Shown here: positions 1 to 8,292 of the stretch, piece after piece
Numbering within the stretch: position 1 is the stretch's first letter
How the letters are laid out: every line of letters starts with the position of its first letter
Translations under genes and position numbers: made by a program
Notes under the pieces: model-generated
The model's input: the letters and a program-made list of their open reading frames with translations, nothing else
Databases searched by the model: none
What the model was told of the DNA's origin: nothing
Source: an uncultured Roseicyclus sp.
GTDB lineage: Bacteria; Pseudomonadota; Alphaproteobacteria; Rhodobacterales; Rhodobacteraceae
Assembly: GCA_947500415.1 (NCBI GenBank)
Contig: CANMRT010000003.1
Coordinates: 310,001-374,000 of the forward strand
Length of the DNA stretch: 64,000 nucleotides
Direction of reading: 5' to 3'

Positions 1-1
1 C

Positions 2-703
2 GACCGCGTCGTCCGCTCTGCCAAAGCACTCTCGCTCATTCCAGGAAAGACCGGTGAAGAAATTTTTGACATCGTCTGGGAAGGCCTCAAGCGCTATCCA
101 AAGGATACACCCGTCTACATTCGCCCAAATTTCTTCGGCATCGACGGCGGCGCTTACGGAATTGTTCCGGCCGAGACAGAGGCCGGCTTCTTCGTTTGCC
201 TCGAAGAGGTTCCCATCGGCGCACCCGATGCCCATTCCACGCTCACGACGACCCGCTTCCACCGCCCCATCCTGAACACCGCCGTTCTGGATGCAAAGGC
301 TGGCTGCCTCTACCCCAACAACGCCCGCATGCTGATGGAGGCGCGCTCCAAAGGCTACGACAACGCCCTTGTGACAGACGCCATGGGCAACGTGGCTGAG
401 ACCGCCACCGCCAACATCTTCATGATCCGCGACGGCGAAGTGTTCACTCCCATCCCCAACGGCACATTCCTCAACGGCATCACACGGCAGCGGCACATGA
501 AGAACCTGCGCGCGGACGGCTATGCCGTCACGGAGGCCGTCCTGTCATACGACGACTTCCGGGCGGCGGATGAGATCTTCATGTCCGGCAACCTCAACAA
601 GGTCACACCGGTTCTGGAATTCGATGGCACCCACTACCAACACGGGCCTGTCACAAAGCGCGCGCGTGAACTCTATTGGGATTGGGCGGCATCAGCGGCT
701 TAG
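2..703 (+). CDS. ilvE: Branched-chain amino acid aminotransferase (5'-truncated by window edge)
   Basis: PLP enzyme of fold type IV that interconverts branched-chain amino acids and their 2-oxo acids in the cytosol. The window opens inside the gene, so the N-terminus is missing; 233 residues are visible in frame 2, against about 290 for the short alphaproteobacterial form. Seen: the probable Schiff-base lysine in DAKAGCLYPNNAR, the segment GNVAETATANIF that lines the cofactor phosphate, and NGITRQ near the C-terminus. A D-amino-acid aminotransferase is the main alternative, but these motifs fit BCAT better. Its TAG stop shares the four bases TTAG with the stop of the convergent gene. Confidence 0.88.
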   Translation, partial: DRVVRSAKALSLIPGKTGEEIFDIVWEGLKRYPKDTPVYIRPNFFGIDGGAYGIVPAETEAGFFVCLEEVPIGAPDAHSTLTTTRFHRPILNTAVLDAKAGCLYPNNARMLMEARSKGYDNALVTDAMGNVAETATANIFMIRDGEVFTPIPNGTFLNGITRQRHMKNLRADGYAVTEAVLSYDDFRAADEIFMSGNLNKVTPVLEFDGTHYQHGPVTKRARELYWDWAASAA

Positions 704-975
704 CCACGCGGCAGGGTCAGGCCTTCGATCATCGGTATCAGCGCTAGTCCAACTATCAGGAACCAGACGAACAGGATCGCCAGCAGCATCAAAAGGCGCA
801 CACCGTGGGCCCACATGAACCGCATTCGACGGGGGCCATCGAAGCTGCCCGCATCGGCCCAATCTTCCCGCGACATGCTACGCCTAATGTAGCGAAACAC
901 GATAATCCCGGCGACGAGTATCCCGCCGAGCATCAACCCGGCGATCAGCATGTCGGCTGTCTGCGGTGCCAGCAT
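700..975 (-). CDS. Small two-helix membrane protein, unknown function
   Basis: 91 residues from the chosen ATG. Two hydrophobic stretches are visible, about residues 8-28 (ADMLIAGLMLGGILVAGIIV) and about 57-80 (LLMLLAILFVWFLIVGLALI), separated by a polar, arginine-rich loop, so it is probably an inner-membrane hairpin protein. The ORF track starts 17 codons upstream, but GAAAGGGAG sits just before the internal ATG (MLAPQ), which decides the start. It is convergent with the aminotransferase and overlaps it by four bases. I do not recognise a named family; similar small proteins are common in Rhodobacteraceae. Confidence 0.7.
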   Translation of the reverse strand: MLAPQTADMLIAGLMLGGILVAGIIVFRYIRRSMSREDWADAGSFDGPRRMRFMWAHGVRLLMLLAILFVWFLIVGLALIPMIEGLTLPRG

Positions 976-1089
976 TGCGCGCTCCCTTTCACCGTCATCT
1001 TGCGATAGGTCACACGCAAGGCGCAATCGCGGCTAGACAGACCCGCCCCCCTCGGTCATCCTCCATCGCCGGAGAAGGGGTCCAATCCT

Positions 1090-1545
1090 ATGCGCAAGTT
1101 TCTCGTCATTCTCGATGACACCCGTGAATGCCTCAACGCCATGCGCTTTGCTGCCATGCGCGCCCACAACACTGGCGGCGGGGTCGAAATTCTCTCGGTC
1201 ATTCCGCCCGATGAATTCAACCACTGGATCGGCGTGGGCGAGGTTATGCGCGCCGAGGCCCGCGAACGGATCGAGGCGCATTTCAACGTCTTCGCAAAGT
1301 GGATGCGCGACAAACAGGATATCGACCCGACCCTTGTGATCCGCGAGGGCATCCCTGTCGAAGAAATCCTGACCCACATCCATTCCGACAAGGAAATCGG
1401 CGTGCTGGTCTTGGGTGCCAACTCCGGCAAGGGTGGCCCGGGACCGCTGGTGACCGACCTCACCAAACAGGCAGGCAATCTGCCCGTGCCAATGACCGTT
1501 GTTCCGGTTGAGCTCAGCAAAGAGCAGCTCGAAGCGATCACCTGA
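1090..1545 (+). CDS. Universal stress protein (UspA family)
   Basis: 151 residues, the usual length of a single USP domain. It opens with the MRKFLVILDDTRECLNAMRF strand-helix unit and ends with a nucleotide-loop-like segment, VLVLGANSGKGGPGPLVTDL, close to the G-2X-G-9X-G(S/T) signature of ATP-binding USPs, followed by the VPMTVVP strand. Cytoplasmic; the role is inferred only from the family (stress survival, AMP/ATP binding). AAGGGG nine bases before the ATG is the ribosome site. It stands alone between a convergent pair and the NADH dehydrogenase. Confidence 0.9.
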   Translation: MRKFLVILDDTRECLNAMRFAAMRAHNTGGGVEILSVIPPDEFNHWIGVGEVMRAEARERIEAHFNVFAKWMRDKQDIDPTLVIREGIPVEEILTHIHSDKEIGVLVLGANSGKGGPGPLVTDLTKQAGNLPVPMTVVPVELSKEQLEAIT

Positions 1546-1598
1546 TACGCTGCGATGCAGCATTCGTCTGGCGCACATGCAGAATAGTGCCTATATAT

Positions 1599-1618
1599 CC
1601 GGTGTCCCAAACCGGAGG
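1599..1618 (+). promoter_or_regulatory. Small hairpin whose 3' arm overlaps the Shine-Dalgarno of the NADH dehydrogenase
   Basis: CCGGT (1599-1603) and ACCGG (1611-1615) can pair around a 7-base loop. The 3' arm runs into the GGAGG (1614-1618) that lies eight bases before the ATG at 1627. This could mask the ribosome site. The stem is only five base pairs, so it may be chance. Confidence 0.3.
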
Positions 1619-1626
1619 CCGCCCCC

Positions 1627-3261
1627 ATGCCCAAACCCCGCATCGTAATCCTTGGCGGCGGCTTCGGTGGCCTCTACACCGCTCGCGCCCTCAAGCGCGA
1701 ACTCCGCGATACCGCTGAGATAGAGCTGATCACAGCCGAGAACTATTTTGTTTTCCAGCCGCTTCTGCCCGAAGTCGGCGCAGGTTCCGTCACGCCGATC
1801 CACGCCACCTCGCCTTTCCGCTTCCTTCTTAAGGGCGTCACCATCCGCAAAGCCCTGATCGACAGCGTCGATTTTGTCGCCAAGACCGTGACAGTCTTTC
1901 AAGGCGTCCAACGCCGCCCGACGGAAATCCCCTACGACCACCTTGTCGTCGCCCTTGGCCAAACGGTCGACCTCTCCCGCACGCCAGGCCTGCAAGCACA
2001 TGCGCTAACCATGAAGGGCCTCGAAGACGCCCGCCGCCTGCGAGGCCATGTGATCGAACGTCTGGAACACGCCGACATCACCAACTTGCCCGAAGTCAAA
2101 CGCGGCGCGCTCACTTTCACGGTCATCGGCGGCGGCTTTTCTGGCATCGAAACGGTGGGCGAGATGGCCGAACTCATCGACCGTTCGCTAAAATACTACC
2201 CCAATGTTTCCCGCGATGAGGTCCGCATCATCGTGCTGGAATTCGCCGACAAGATCCTCGCAGAAATGCCCGAAAGCCTCGCCAAATACGCAGGCGAACA
2301 ACTCGAAAAACGCGGCATCGAAATCCGCCTGAACACCGGTATCGCCAGCGCCACCGGCACCCAAATAACCACCACTACCGGCGACGTCATCGACTGTCGC
2401 ACAATTGTTGCCACCATCGGCAATGCGCCCGCGCCTGTTGTCGAACGCATGGACCTGCCCCTGCAACACGGCCGCATCGCCGTTGCCCGCGACCTCTCCG
2501 TCTCGGACCGGGACAATGTCTGGTCCCTCGGCGATTGCGCCCTGATCCCTATGAAAGACAACGCGACTGAGCGCTCGGACTTCGCACCGCCCACCGCTCA
2601 ATTCGCTGTGCGAGAGGCCAAGCAACTCGCCGCCAACATCGCGCGCGCCATCAATGGCCAACCCTGCAAGCCGTTCGAATACACGTCCAAAGGCTCCATG
2701 GCGTCTCTCGGTGGGCGGCGCGGCATTGCCGATGTCATGGGCATCCGCCTCAAGGGCTTCATCGCCTGGCTCCTCTGGCGCGCCTACTACGTTGCGTTTC
2801 TACCGGGCTTTCCCGCGAAGGTCTGGGTGCTGAGCCACTGGGTGCTGGATTGGGTCACGCCCCGCAGTCTCGTGAACCTCACCTCCCACACACCCCCCGC
2901 CGCACGTCACGTCCACTATCGCGCAGGCGACCGGATATATGAGACCGGAAACCGCGCCGACGGCCTTTACACCGTGATCGAAGGCGCAGTGGAAATCACC
3001 CGTCACAACGATGATGCCCCCGCCCCCAGACGTGTCGGACCGGGGGATCACTTCGGTGAACGTATGGTCTTCGGGGCAACCCGACGCCTCGCCACGGCCC
3101 GCGCCATTGAGGATACGACTGTCCTGGTCCTCAACCGCGCCGAGTTCCTCAAGCTTTACGAAGGGCTTCCCCCCTTCCGCGACTATTTCGAGGACCACCT
3201 GAAACGCGAGGGCCTGGACTGGCCACTGGATCAACGGGAACGCCCGGAAGCCGCTGAGTAG
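1627..3261 (+). CDS. Type II NADH dehydrogenase fused to a C-terminal cyclic-nucleotide-binding domain
   Basis: 544 residues. Residues 1 to about 410 are a pyridine nucleotide-disulfide oxidoreductase of the NDH-2 type: FAD site ILGGGFGGLYTARAL at the N-terminus, NAD site FTVIGGGFSGIETVGEMAEL near residue 170, and a late FAD motif NVWSLGDCA. A hydrophobic or amphipathic region (FIAWLLWRAYYVAFLPGF) near residue 380 probably attaches it to the inner membrane, where NDH-2 passes electrons from NADH to quinone without pumping. Ordinary NDH-2 proteins end near 430-450 residues. Here about 110 more residues form a CRP/PKA-type cNMP-binding fold, with GDHFGERMVFGATRRLATARA matching the phosphate-binding cassette and keeping its arginine. 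The function of the fusion is inferred; ligand binding is not shown. Confidence 0.9.
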   Translation: MPKPRIVILGGGFGGLYTARALKRELRDTAEIELITAENYFVFQPLLPEVGAGSVTPIHATSPFRFLLKGVTIRKALIDSVDFVAKTVTVFQGVQRRPTEIPYDHLVVALGQTVDLSRTPGLQAHALTMKGLEDARRLRGHVIERLEHADITNLPEVKRGALTFTVIGGGFSGIETVGEMAELIDRSLKYYPNVSRDEVRIIVLEFADKILAEMPESLAKYAGEQLEKRGIEIRLNTGIASATGTQITTTTGDVIDCRTIVATIGNAPAPVVERMDLPLQHGRIAVARDLSVSDRDNVWSLGDCALIPMKDNATERSDFAPPTAQFAVREAKQLAANIARAINGQPCKPFEYTSKGSMASLGGRRGIADVMGIRLKGFIAWLLWRAYYVAFLPGFPAKVWVLSHWVLDWVTPRSLVNLTSHTPPAARHVHYRAGDRIYETGNRADGLYTVIEGAVEITRHNDDAPAPRRVGPGDHFGERMVFGATRRLATARAIEDTTVLVLNRAEFLKLYEGLPPFRDYFEDHLKREGLDWPLDQRERPEAAE

Positions 3262-3337
3262 TTTAGAACCATTCCAATCGCCTTGACTCCCGGCCCCTCC
3301 AATCGCATATCTGACTTAACCAGTAAGGATACGCGCC

Positions 3338-3901
3338 ATGTTCATCCAAACCGAAGCCACGCCAAACCCCGCCACGCTGAAATTCCTGCCCGGCCAGACC
3401 GTGCTGGAAGCAGGCACCGCCGATTTCCCTTCGGCAGAGACGGCGGACAAATCCCCCCTCGCCACCCGCATCTTCGCGGTTGAAGGCGTGACAGGCGTAT
3501 TCTTCGGCACCGATTTCATCACGGTGACCAAGGCCGATGCGATCGACTGGGATCATATCAAACCGGCGATCCTGGGCGCAATCATGGAGCATTTCCAGTC
3601 CGGCGCACCCGTCATGGATGGGGAGGCTCAGGCTGCAGGTGGCCATGCCGAGCATACCGGTGAGGACGGCGAGATCGTTGGCCAGATCAAGACACTGCTC
3701 GACACTCGCGTGCGCCCCGCCGTGGCCCAGGACGGTGGCGACATCACCTTCCACGGCTTTGATCGCGGCGTCGTTTACCTGCATATGCAGGGTGCCTGCG
3801 CCGGTTGCCCCTCCTCGACCCTGACGCTGAAGATGGGCATTGAAAACCTCTTGCGCCACTACATCCCCGAAGTCGTCGAAGTACGCCCGGTTGCCGTCTG
3901 A
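3338..3901 (+). CDS. NifU/NfuA-type Fe-S cluster scaffold protein
   Basis: 187 residues with two parts: an N-terminal Nfu_N domain (MFIQTEATPNPATLKFLPGQ) and a C-terminal NifU domain carrying the cluster-binding CxxC in GACAGCPSSTLTLKMGIENLL. This is the alphaproteobacterial NfuA/Nfu1 layout that carries Fe-S clusters to client proteins such as aconitase or lipoyl synthase. AAGGA eight bases before the ATG supports the start. It is followed by GFA, tsaB and rimI genes on the same strand. The distance to the neighbours and the lack of other isc/suf genes suggest a housekeeping carrier, not part of an assembly operon. Confidence 0.93.
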   Translation: MFIQTEATPNPATLKFLPGQTVLEAGTADFPSAETADKSPLATRIFAVEGVTGVFFGTDFITVTKADAIDWDHIKPAILGAIMEHFQSGAPVMDGEAQAAGGHAEHTGEDGEIVGQIKTLLDTRVRPAVAQDGGDITFHGFDRGVVYLHMQGACAGCPSSTLTLKMGIENLLRHYIPEVVEVRPVAV

Positions 3902-4313
3902 GCCACCAATCACCGGCCATTGCTATTGCGGGCGGACGCACCTTGCGGCCACCGCCCGCCCCCTGACCGTCACCTATTGCCACTGCTCCGACTGCCGACG
4001 CCTGTCCGGCGCACCGGTCGCGGCCTTCGCCGCCTTCGCGCCGCATCAGGTGGCGTTCTCCCCTTCTCGCGGCCCACGCAAAAGCTTCACCAAAGGCGTA
4101 AACCGTTGGTTCTGCGTCGACTGCGGCACCCAGCTCTGCGCCACCTACGATTACCTGCCCGACCAACTCTACGTCCCGCTCGGCCTGCTCGACCAAGCCG
4201 ACACGCTCGCGCCCCAAGGCCACAGCCACGCCGACAGCGCGCTACCCTGGCTCCACATCTCCGATGATTTGCCCCGCGATGCCGGCTCCGGACGCGAGCG
4301 CCTCAAGGACTGA
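3891..4313 (+). CDS. GFA-family zinc-binding protein
   Basis: About 140 residues. The zinc-ligand pattern of the GFA (glutathione-dependent formaldehyde-activating-like) family is complete: GHCYCG near the start, YCHCSDCRRLSGAP, and WFCVDCGTQL. The activity of most members, including this one, is unknown despite the family name. Start choice is uncertain: the ORF track begins at 3840 inside nifU; a TTG at 3891 puts GHCYCG about nine residues in, as is usual for the family, and overlaps the nifU stop by 11 bases. No strong Shine-Dalgarno is visible for either. Confidence 0.8.
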   Translation: MPSEPPITGHCYCGRTHLAATARPLTVTYCHCSDCRRLSGAPVAAFAAFAPHQVAFSPSRGPRKSFTKGVNRWFCVDCGTQLCATYDYLPDQLYVPLGLLDQADTLAPQGHSHADSALPWLHISDDLPRDAGSGRERLKD

Positions 4314-4424
4314 GCCCGCCTCCTTCATCTTGGCCAATACACCTCCAGGGGCGTCGCCTCTGGCGACGGAGACCGTGCGCCCTGCTCCCTTGCACCATTG
4401 CGCTATCCCACTTAACCCGTGTCC

Positions 4425-5060
4425 ATGATCCTCGGTTTTGACACGTCCGGCCCTTGGGTGGGCACCGCCCTCTACCGCGACGGCGATGTGGCCGCCGCCC
4501 ATTATGTCGACATGGCCAAAGGACAAGCCGAACAGCTCATGCCAATGATCGAGCGGACCCTGACCGACGCGGATGCCTCCCTCCGGGACCTCACGGCAAT
4601 TGGTGTCGGCATCGGGCCGGGAAATTTCACCGGCATTCGCATTTCCGTTTCCGCGGCCCGTGGCTTGGCCCTCGCGCTCGAAATCCCCGCCATCGGCGTG
4701 TCGCTTCTCGACAGCTTGGCCTTCGGGGCCAAGGGCCCGACGCTCGCAACGATCAACGCGCCCCGTGATCACCTCTACCTGCAACGCTTCGCCGTTGATG
4801 CGGACCGGGCACCGGAACTCGTTGCCAAAGCCGACATCACCGACTGGCTTATCCCGGGGATCACCCTGATCGGTCAGGACTCACCCATTTTGTCCGCCGA
4901 ACTCGGTATCAATCACGCGCCTGCGGCCTATGCGCCGGCCTCTGCCATCGCGCGGATCGCCGCAACACGTCTCAGCAGCGCGCAGCCTCGCCCTGCCCCA
5001 CTCTACATCAAACCCGCCGATGCGGCCCCCAGCCGCGAGACCGGGCCGACAATCCTTTGA
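4425..5060 (+). CDS. tsaB: tRNA N6-threonylcarbamoyladenosine biosynthesis protein TsaB
   Basis: 211 residues, ASKHA-fold protein that forms the TsaB-TsaD complex needed for t6A37 on ANN-decoding tRNAs. Seen: N-terminal ILGFDTSG, and GIGPGNFTGIRISVSAARGLA, the family's hallmark GPGSFTGLR-type loop. A GTG at 4419 is the ORF-track start; the ATG at 4425 gives the usual M-I-L-x-x-D-T-S opening and is preferred. The gene ends in TTGA shared with rimI, the conserved tsaB-rimI pairing, so the two are translationally coupled. Confidence 0.92.
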   Translation: MILGFDTSGPWVGTALYRDGDVAAAHYVDMAKGQAEQLMPMIERTLTDADASLRDLTAIGVGIGPGNFTGIRISVSAARGLALALEIPAIGVSLLDSLAFGAKGPTLATINAPRDHLYLQRFAVDADRAPELVAKADITDWLIPGITLIGQDSPILSAELGINHAPAAYAPASAIARIAATRLSSAQPRPAPLYIKPADAAPSRETGPTIL

Positions 5061-5485
5061 CTCTTGCTGAAACCCTCGCAGCGCTCCACGCCGCCAGCTT
5101 TCCACGCGGTTGGGCAGCCCATGAATTCGAGAGCCTGCTGGCGAACCCGGCCTACAAGATCGTCACCTCCGGCCACGGCTTCGCGATGCTCCAAATCATC
5201 CCACCGGAGGCCGAGTTGATTACAATCTCAATCCTGCCAACCGCCCGCAAAAAAGGCCACGGCCGCGCGCTGTTGAACCAAGCGCTTGATGCCGCGCGCG
5301 ACGCGGGCGCGACCTCGGTCTTCCTCGACGTGGATGCCACCAACACAGCCGCCATCGCTCTCTACCAATCCACGGGCTTCACCGAATTCGCACGCCGCGC
5401 TGGCTACTACGCCTCCGATGACAAGACGCAATCGGACGCAATCCAAATGGTGCTTGAAATCCCCGCTCAATCTGCGGGCAAATGA
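5057..5485 (+). CDS. rimI: GNAT acetyltransferase, probable RimI (ribosomal protein S18-alanine N-acetyltransferase)
   Basis: 142 residues. GNAT core motif A is seen in ISILPTARKKGHGRALLNQAL, and motif B in FLDVDATNTAAIALYQSTGF. The start is a TTG that overlaps the tsaB stop (TTGA); no better in-frame start keeps the N-terminal strand. Family knowledge: RimI acetylates the S18 N-terminus and sits next to tsaB in many proteobacteria, so the assignment leans partly on position. Confidence 0.85.
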   Translation: MTLAETLAALHAASFPRGWAAHEFESLLANPAYKIVTSGHGFAMLQIIPPEAELITISILPTARKKGHGRALLNQALDAARDAGATSVFLDVDATNTAAIALYQSTGFTEFARRAGYYASDDKTQSDAIQMVLEIPAQSAGK

Positions 5486-5493
5486 CGCCAATA

Positions 5494-5509
5494 CGGGCAC
5501 TGACGCCCG
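5494..5509 (+). terminator. Hairpin after rimI, weak terminator candidate
   Basis: CGGGC and GCCCG pair around a six-base loop nine bases after the rimI stop. There is no T-run after it, so it could equally be an RNA-stability hairpin or chance. Confidence 0.3.
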
Positions 5510-5546
5510 GTCACCCGCCAGAATCCGGTTGACCCTTCCCGCCCGA

Positions 5547-5621
5547 CTTGCCCTTATTCAAGGCAAGGATTCCGTCGCACAGGCGGGGTTTCTGCTTCGG
5601 GGACAGGCCAGACCAATGGCC
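5547..5621 (+). promoter_or_regulatory. Possible structured leader of the BMP transporter operon
   Basis: Two short inverted repeats lie in the 167-base gap before the binding-protein gene: CTTGCC/GGCAAG (5547-5567) and GGCCA/TGGCC (5606-5621). Together they may fold the 5' leader. I could not match it to a known riboswitch consensus. Confidence 0.25.
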
Positions 5622-5652
5622 GGCAACCCCAGAACCAACCGGGAGACCACAT

Positions 5653-6654
5653 ATGACCATGATGAAATCGCTTCTTGGCGCTGCCGCCGTTATCGCCATG
5701 TCCGCCACCGGCGCGCTGGCCGATGGCCCCGCCGTCATCTTCGACCTGGGCGGCAAGTTCGACCGCTCCTTCAACGAATCCGCCTTCAATGGTGCGGAGC
5801 GTTGGGCAGAAGAGACCGGCGGCACCTACCGCGAGATTGAGCTTCAGAACGACGCGCAGCGTGAGCAAGCCATGCGCCGTCTGGCCGAAGCAGGCTCCAA
5901 CCCCATCGTAATGGCAGGCTTCAGCCAGGCCTCCGCGCTTGAAGTTGTCGCCCCTGACTACCCCGACACCACGTTCGTCATCATCGATGGTGTGGTTGAT
6001 GCGCCCAACGTACAGTCGATCATCTTCTCCGAACATGAAGGCTCCTACCTCGTCGGCATGATGGCGGCGATGGCGTCCGAGACGGGCACTGTTTCCTTTG
6101 TGGGCGGCATGGACATCCCGCTGATCTCGCGCTTCGCCTGCGGCTATGCGCAGGGTGCCGTTGCGGCCAACCCCGACGCCACCGTCATCGCCAACATGAC
6201 CGGCACGACGCCTGCCGCATGGAACGACCCCGTGCGCGGGGGCGAGCTGACGCGCGGTCAGATCGGCCAGGGATCGGACGTCGTGTTCGCAGCGGCTGGC
6301 GGCACCGGCCTCGGCGTTCTGCAAACCGCAGCCGATGAAGGCATCCTGTCGATCGGCGTGGACGCGAACCAGAACTACCTGCACCCCGGCATGGTCCTGA
6401 CCTCGATGGTCAAGCGCGTGGATGTGGCCGTCTATGACAGCTTCACCGCAGGTGCCGACGGTATCGAGCCTGGCATCTTCGTCTATGGCCTGGCCGAAGA
6501 AGGCGTGGGCTTCGCACTCGACGAATTCAACGCCGAGCTTGTCACGGAAGACATGGTAGCCGCCGTTGAAGCCGCACAGGCCGAGATCATCGCGGGCACC
6601 CTTTCAGTGCACAACTTCACCGATGACGGCACCTGCCCGGTGGAAATGCAGTAA
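5653..6654 (+). CDS. BMP-family ABC transporter substrate-binding protein
   Basis: 333 residues, periplasmic. Signal peptide MTMMKSLLGAAAVIAMSATGALA is cleaved before DGPAVIFDLGGKFDRSFNE, the typical opening of the Bmp (basic membrane protein / Med / PnrA) family, whose characterised members bind purine nucleosides. The ORF track extends 35 codons upstream, but GGGAG eight bases before this ATG and the signal peptide fix the start. First gene of a transporter operon; the ligand here is not known, nucleosides being the family-based guess. Confidence 0.92.
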   Translation: MTMMKSLLGAAAVIAMSATGALADGPAVIFDLGGKFDRSFNESAFNGAERWAEETGGTYREIELQNDAQREQAMRRLAEAGSNPIVMAGFSQASALEVVAPDYPDTTFVIIDGVVDAPNVQSIIFSEHEGSYLVGMMAAMASETGTVSFVGGMDIPLISRFACGYAQGAVAANPDATVIANMTGTTPAAWNDPVRGGELTRGQIGQGSDVVFAAAGGTGLGVLQTAADEGILSIGVDANQNYLHPGMVLTSMVKRVDVAVYDSFTAGADGIEPGIFVYGLAEEGVGFALDEFNAELVTEDMVAAVEAAQAEIIAGTLSVHNFTDDGTCPVEMQ

Positions 6655-6682
6655 GGCCCGGCCTTTGCTGTAACGAAACAGA

Positions 6683-6712
6683 CGGGCCGCGCCTTTCCCA
6701 AGGTGCGGCCCG
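6683..6712 (+). other. Strong intercistronic stem-loop between binding-protein and ATPase genes
   Basis: CGGGCCGC (6683-6690) pairs exactly with GCGGCCCG (6705-6712), and the stem continues inward through one G-T pair and CCTT/AAGG to a TCCC tetraloop, 13 base pairs in all. It begins 29 bases after the stop and has no T-run. Such stems after binding-protein genes usually protect the upstream mRNA from 3' decay and raise its expression over the ATPase and permeases. Confidence 0.75.
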
Positions 6713-6751
6713 CTCCTTATCCGGCCAGAATCCCAAGCAGAGACCGCGCCC

Positions 6752-8290
6752 ATGACAGCCCCTGCCATCGAACTCAAAGGCATCTCCAAAGCGTTCGGGC
6801 CGGTTCAGGCCAACAAGGACATTTCCCTGTCCGTGGCCAAAGGCGCGATCCACGGCATCGTCGGCGAAAACGGTGCGGGCAAGTCGACGCTGATGTCCAT
6901 CCTCTACGGCTTCTACAAGGCCGACGCCGGTGAGATCTGGATCAACGGCAACCACACTCAAATCCCCGACAGCCAGGCCGCCATCCGCGCCGGTATTGGG
7001 ATGGTCCACCAGCACTTCAAGCTGGTCGAAAATTTCACCGTCGTCGAAAACGTCATACTCGGTGCAGAAGACGGCGCCATGCTGCGTCCCTCCATCTCCA
7101 AAGCGCGGAAGGTCCTAATCGACCTTGAGAAAGAATACGGGCTCGAAGTGAACCCCGACGCTATCGTCGAAGACCTCTCCGTCGGTCACCAGCAGCGTGT
7201 TGAAATCCTCAAGCAGCTCTACCGCGAAGCCGACATTCTGATCCTTGATGAGCCCACCGGCGTGCTCACCCCGTCCGAAGCTGACCAGCTTTTCCGCATC
7301 CTTGGTCGCCTGAAGGATGAGGGCAAAACCATCATCCTCATCACCCACAAGCTGCGCGAGATCATGGATATCACCGACACCGTCTCCGTAATGCGTCGTG
7401 GTGAAATGACCGCCACGGTCAAAACTGCTGAGACCTCGCCCGCAGAAATTGCTGAGCTGATGGTAGGCCGCAAAGTCCTTCTGCAAGTCGACAAGACCGA
7501 AGCCAAACCCGGCGATGTTGTCCTCGATGTGCAAAACCTCCGCGTGGTTGATCCAACGGGTGTGGAGCGCGTCAAATCCATCTCCTTCCAGATCCGAGCA
7601 GGCGAAATCCTCGGCATCGCAGGGGTCGCCGGGAACGGACAGACCGAATTGCTGGAAGTGCTCGGCGGCATGATCCCGGCCCAAGGCGGCACGGTTAGCC
7701 TCCACGGCGAACAGATCGACCTCACAGGCCGCGAAAGCGACGGCCAATCCCGTCGGAGGCGGGGCATCGGCCATGTGCCCGAGGATCGGCAGGTCGAAGG
7801 TCTCATCATGCCCTATGAGGCGTGGGAAAACGTGGCCTTCGGCTACCACCATGACGTGAAATACCAGTCCGGGCCCCTGATGAACAACGCAGCCATCAAG
7901 GCCGATTGCGCCGAAAAGATGGAACGCTACGACGTCCGACCGCCCAACCCGCGCCTGCCTGCCCGCAACTTTTCCGGCGGAAACCAGCAAAAGATCGTTG
8001 TCGCCCGCGAAATGGACCGCCAGCCCGAGCTTCTCCTGATCGGCCAGCCCACGCGCGGCGTCGACATCGGCGCCATCGAATTCATCCATAAACAGATCAT
8101 CGCGCTCCGTGACGCGGGCAAGGCTGTGCTATTGGTCTCCGTGGAACTGGACGAAATCATGGGCCTCAGCGACCGCATCGCCGTCATGTTCGACGGCGTC
8201 ATCAGCGGCGAACGCCTACCGTCAGAGACCAACGAAGGCGACCTTGGCCTGCTTATGGCTGGCGTGAACGAGACCAAGGGGGCCGCGTAA
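6752..8290 (+). CDS. BMP-type ABC transporter, duplicated ATP-binding protein
   Basis: 512 residues with two nucleotide-binding domains, as in sugar and nucleoside (CUT2/BMP-like) importers. Domain 1: Walker A GENGAGKST, signature LSVGHQQRVEIL, Walker B ILILDEP followed by TGVLTP. Domain 2: a degenerate Walker A (GVAGNGQTELLEVLGG), signature FSGGNQQKIVVAREM and LLLIGQPTRGVDIG. The altered second site is normal for this class. Cytoplasmic face of the inner membrane; pairs with the permeases at 8293 and 11075. Confidence 0.95.
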   Translation: MTAPAIELKGISKAFGPVQANKDISLSVAKGAIHGIVGENGAGKSTLMSILYGFYKADAGEIWINGNHTQIPDSQAAIRAGIGMVHQHFKLVENFTVVENVILGAEDGAMLRPSISKARKVLIDLEKEYGLEVNPDAIVEDLSVGHQQRVEILKQLYREADILILDEPTGVLTPSEADQLFRILGRLKDEGKTIILITHKLREIMDITDTVSVMRRGEMTATVKTAETSPAEIAELMVGRKVLLQVDKTEAKPGDVVLDVQNLRVVDPTGVERVKSISFQIRAGEILGIAGVAGNGQTELLEVLGGMIPAQGGTVSLHGEQIDLTGRESDGQSRRRRGIGHVPEDRQVEGLIMPYEAWENVAFGYHHDVKYQSGPLMNNAAIKADCAEKMERYDVRPPNPRLPARNFSGGNQQKIVVAREMDRQPELLLIGQPTRGVDIGAIEFIHKQIIALRDAGKAVLLVSVELDEIMGLSDRIAVMFDGVISGERLPSETNEGDLGLLMAGVNETKGAA

Positions 8291-8292
8291 AC

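Noticed and set aside
5547-5621. A known riboswitch before the BMP transporter
   Set aside because: GGCCGGCAACCCC looked briefly like part of a SAM-type core, but the other conserved elements are missing.
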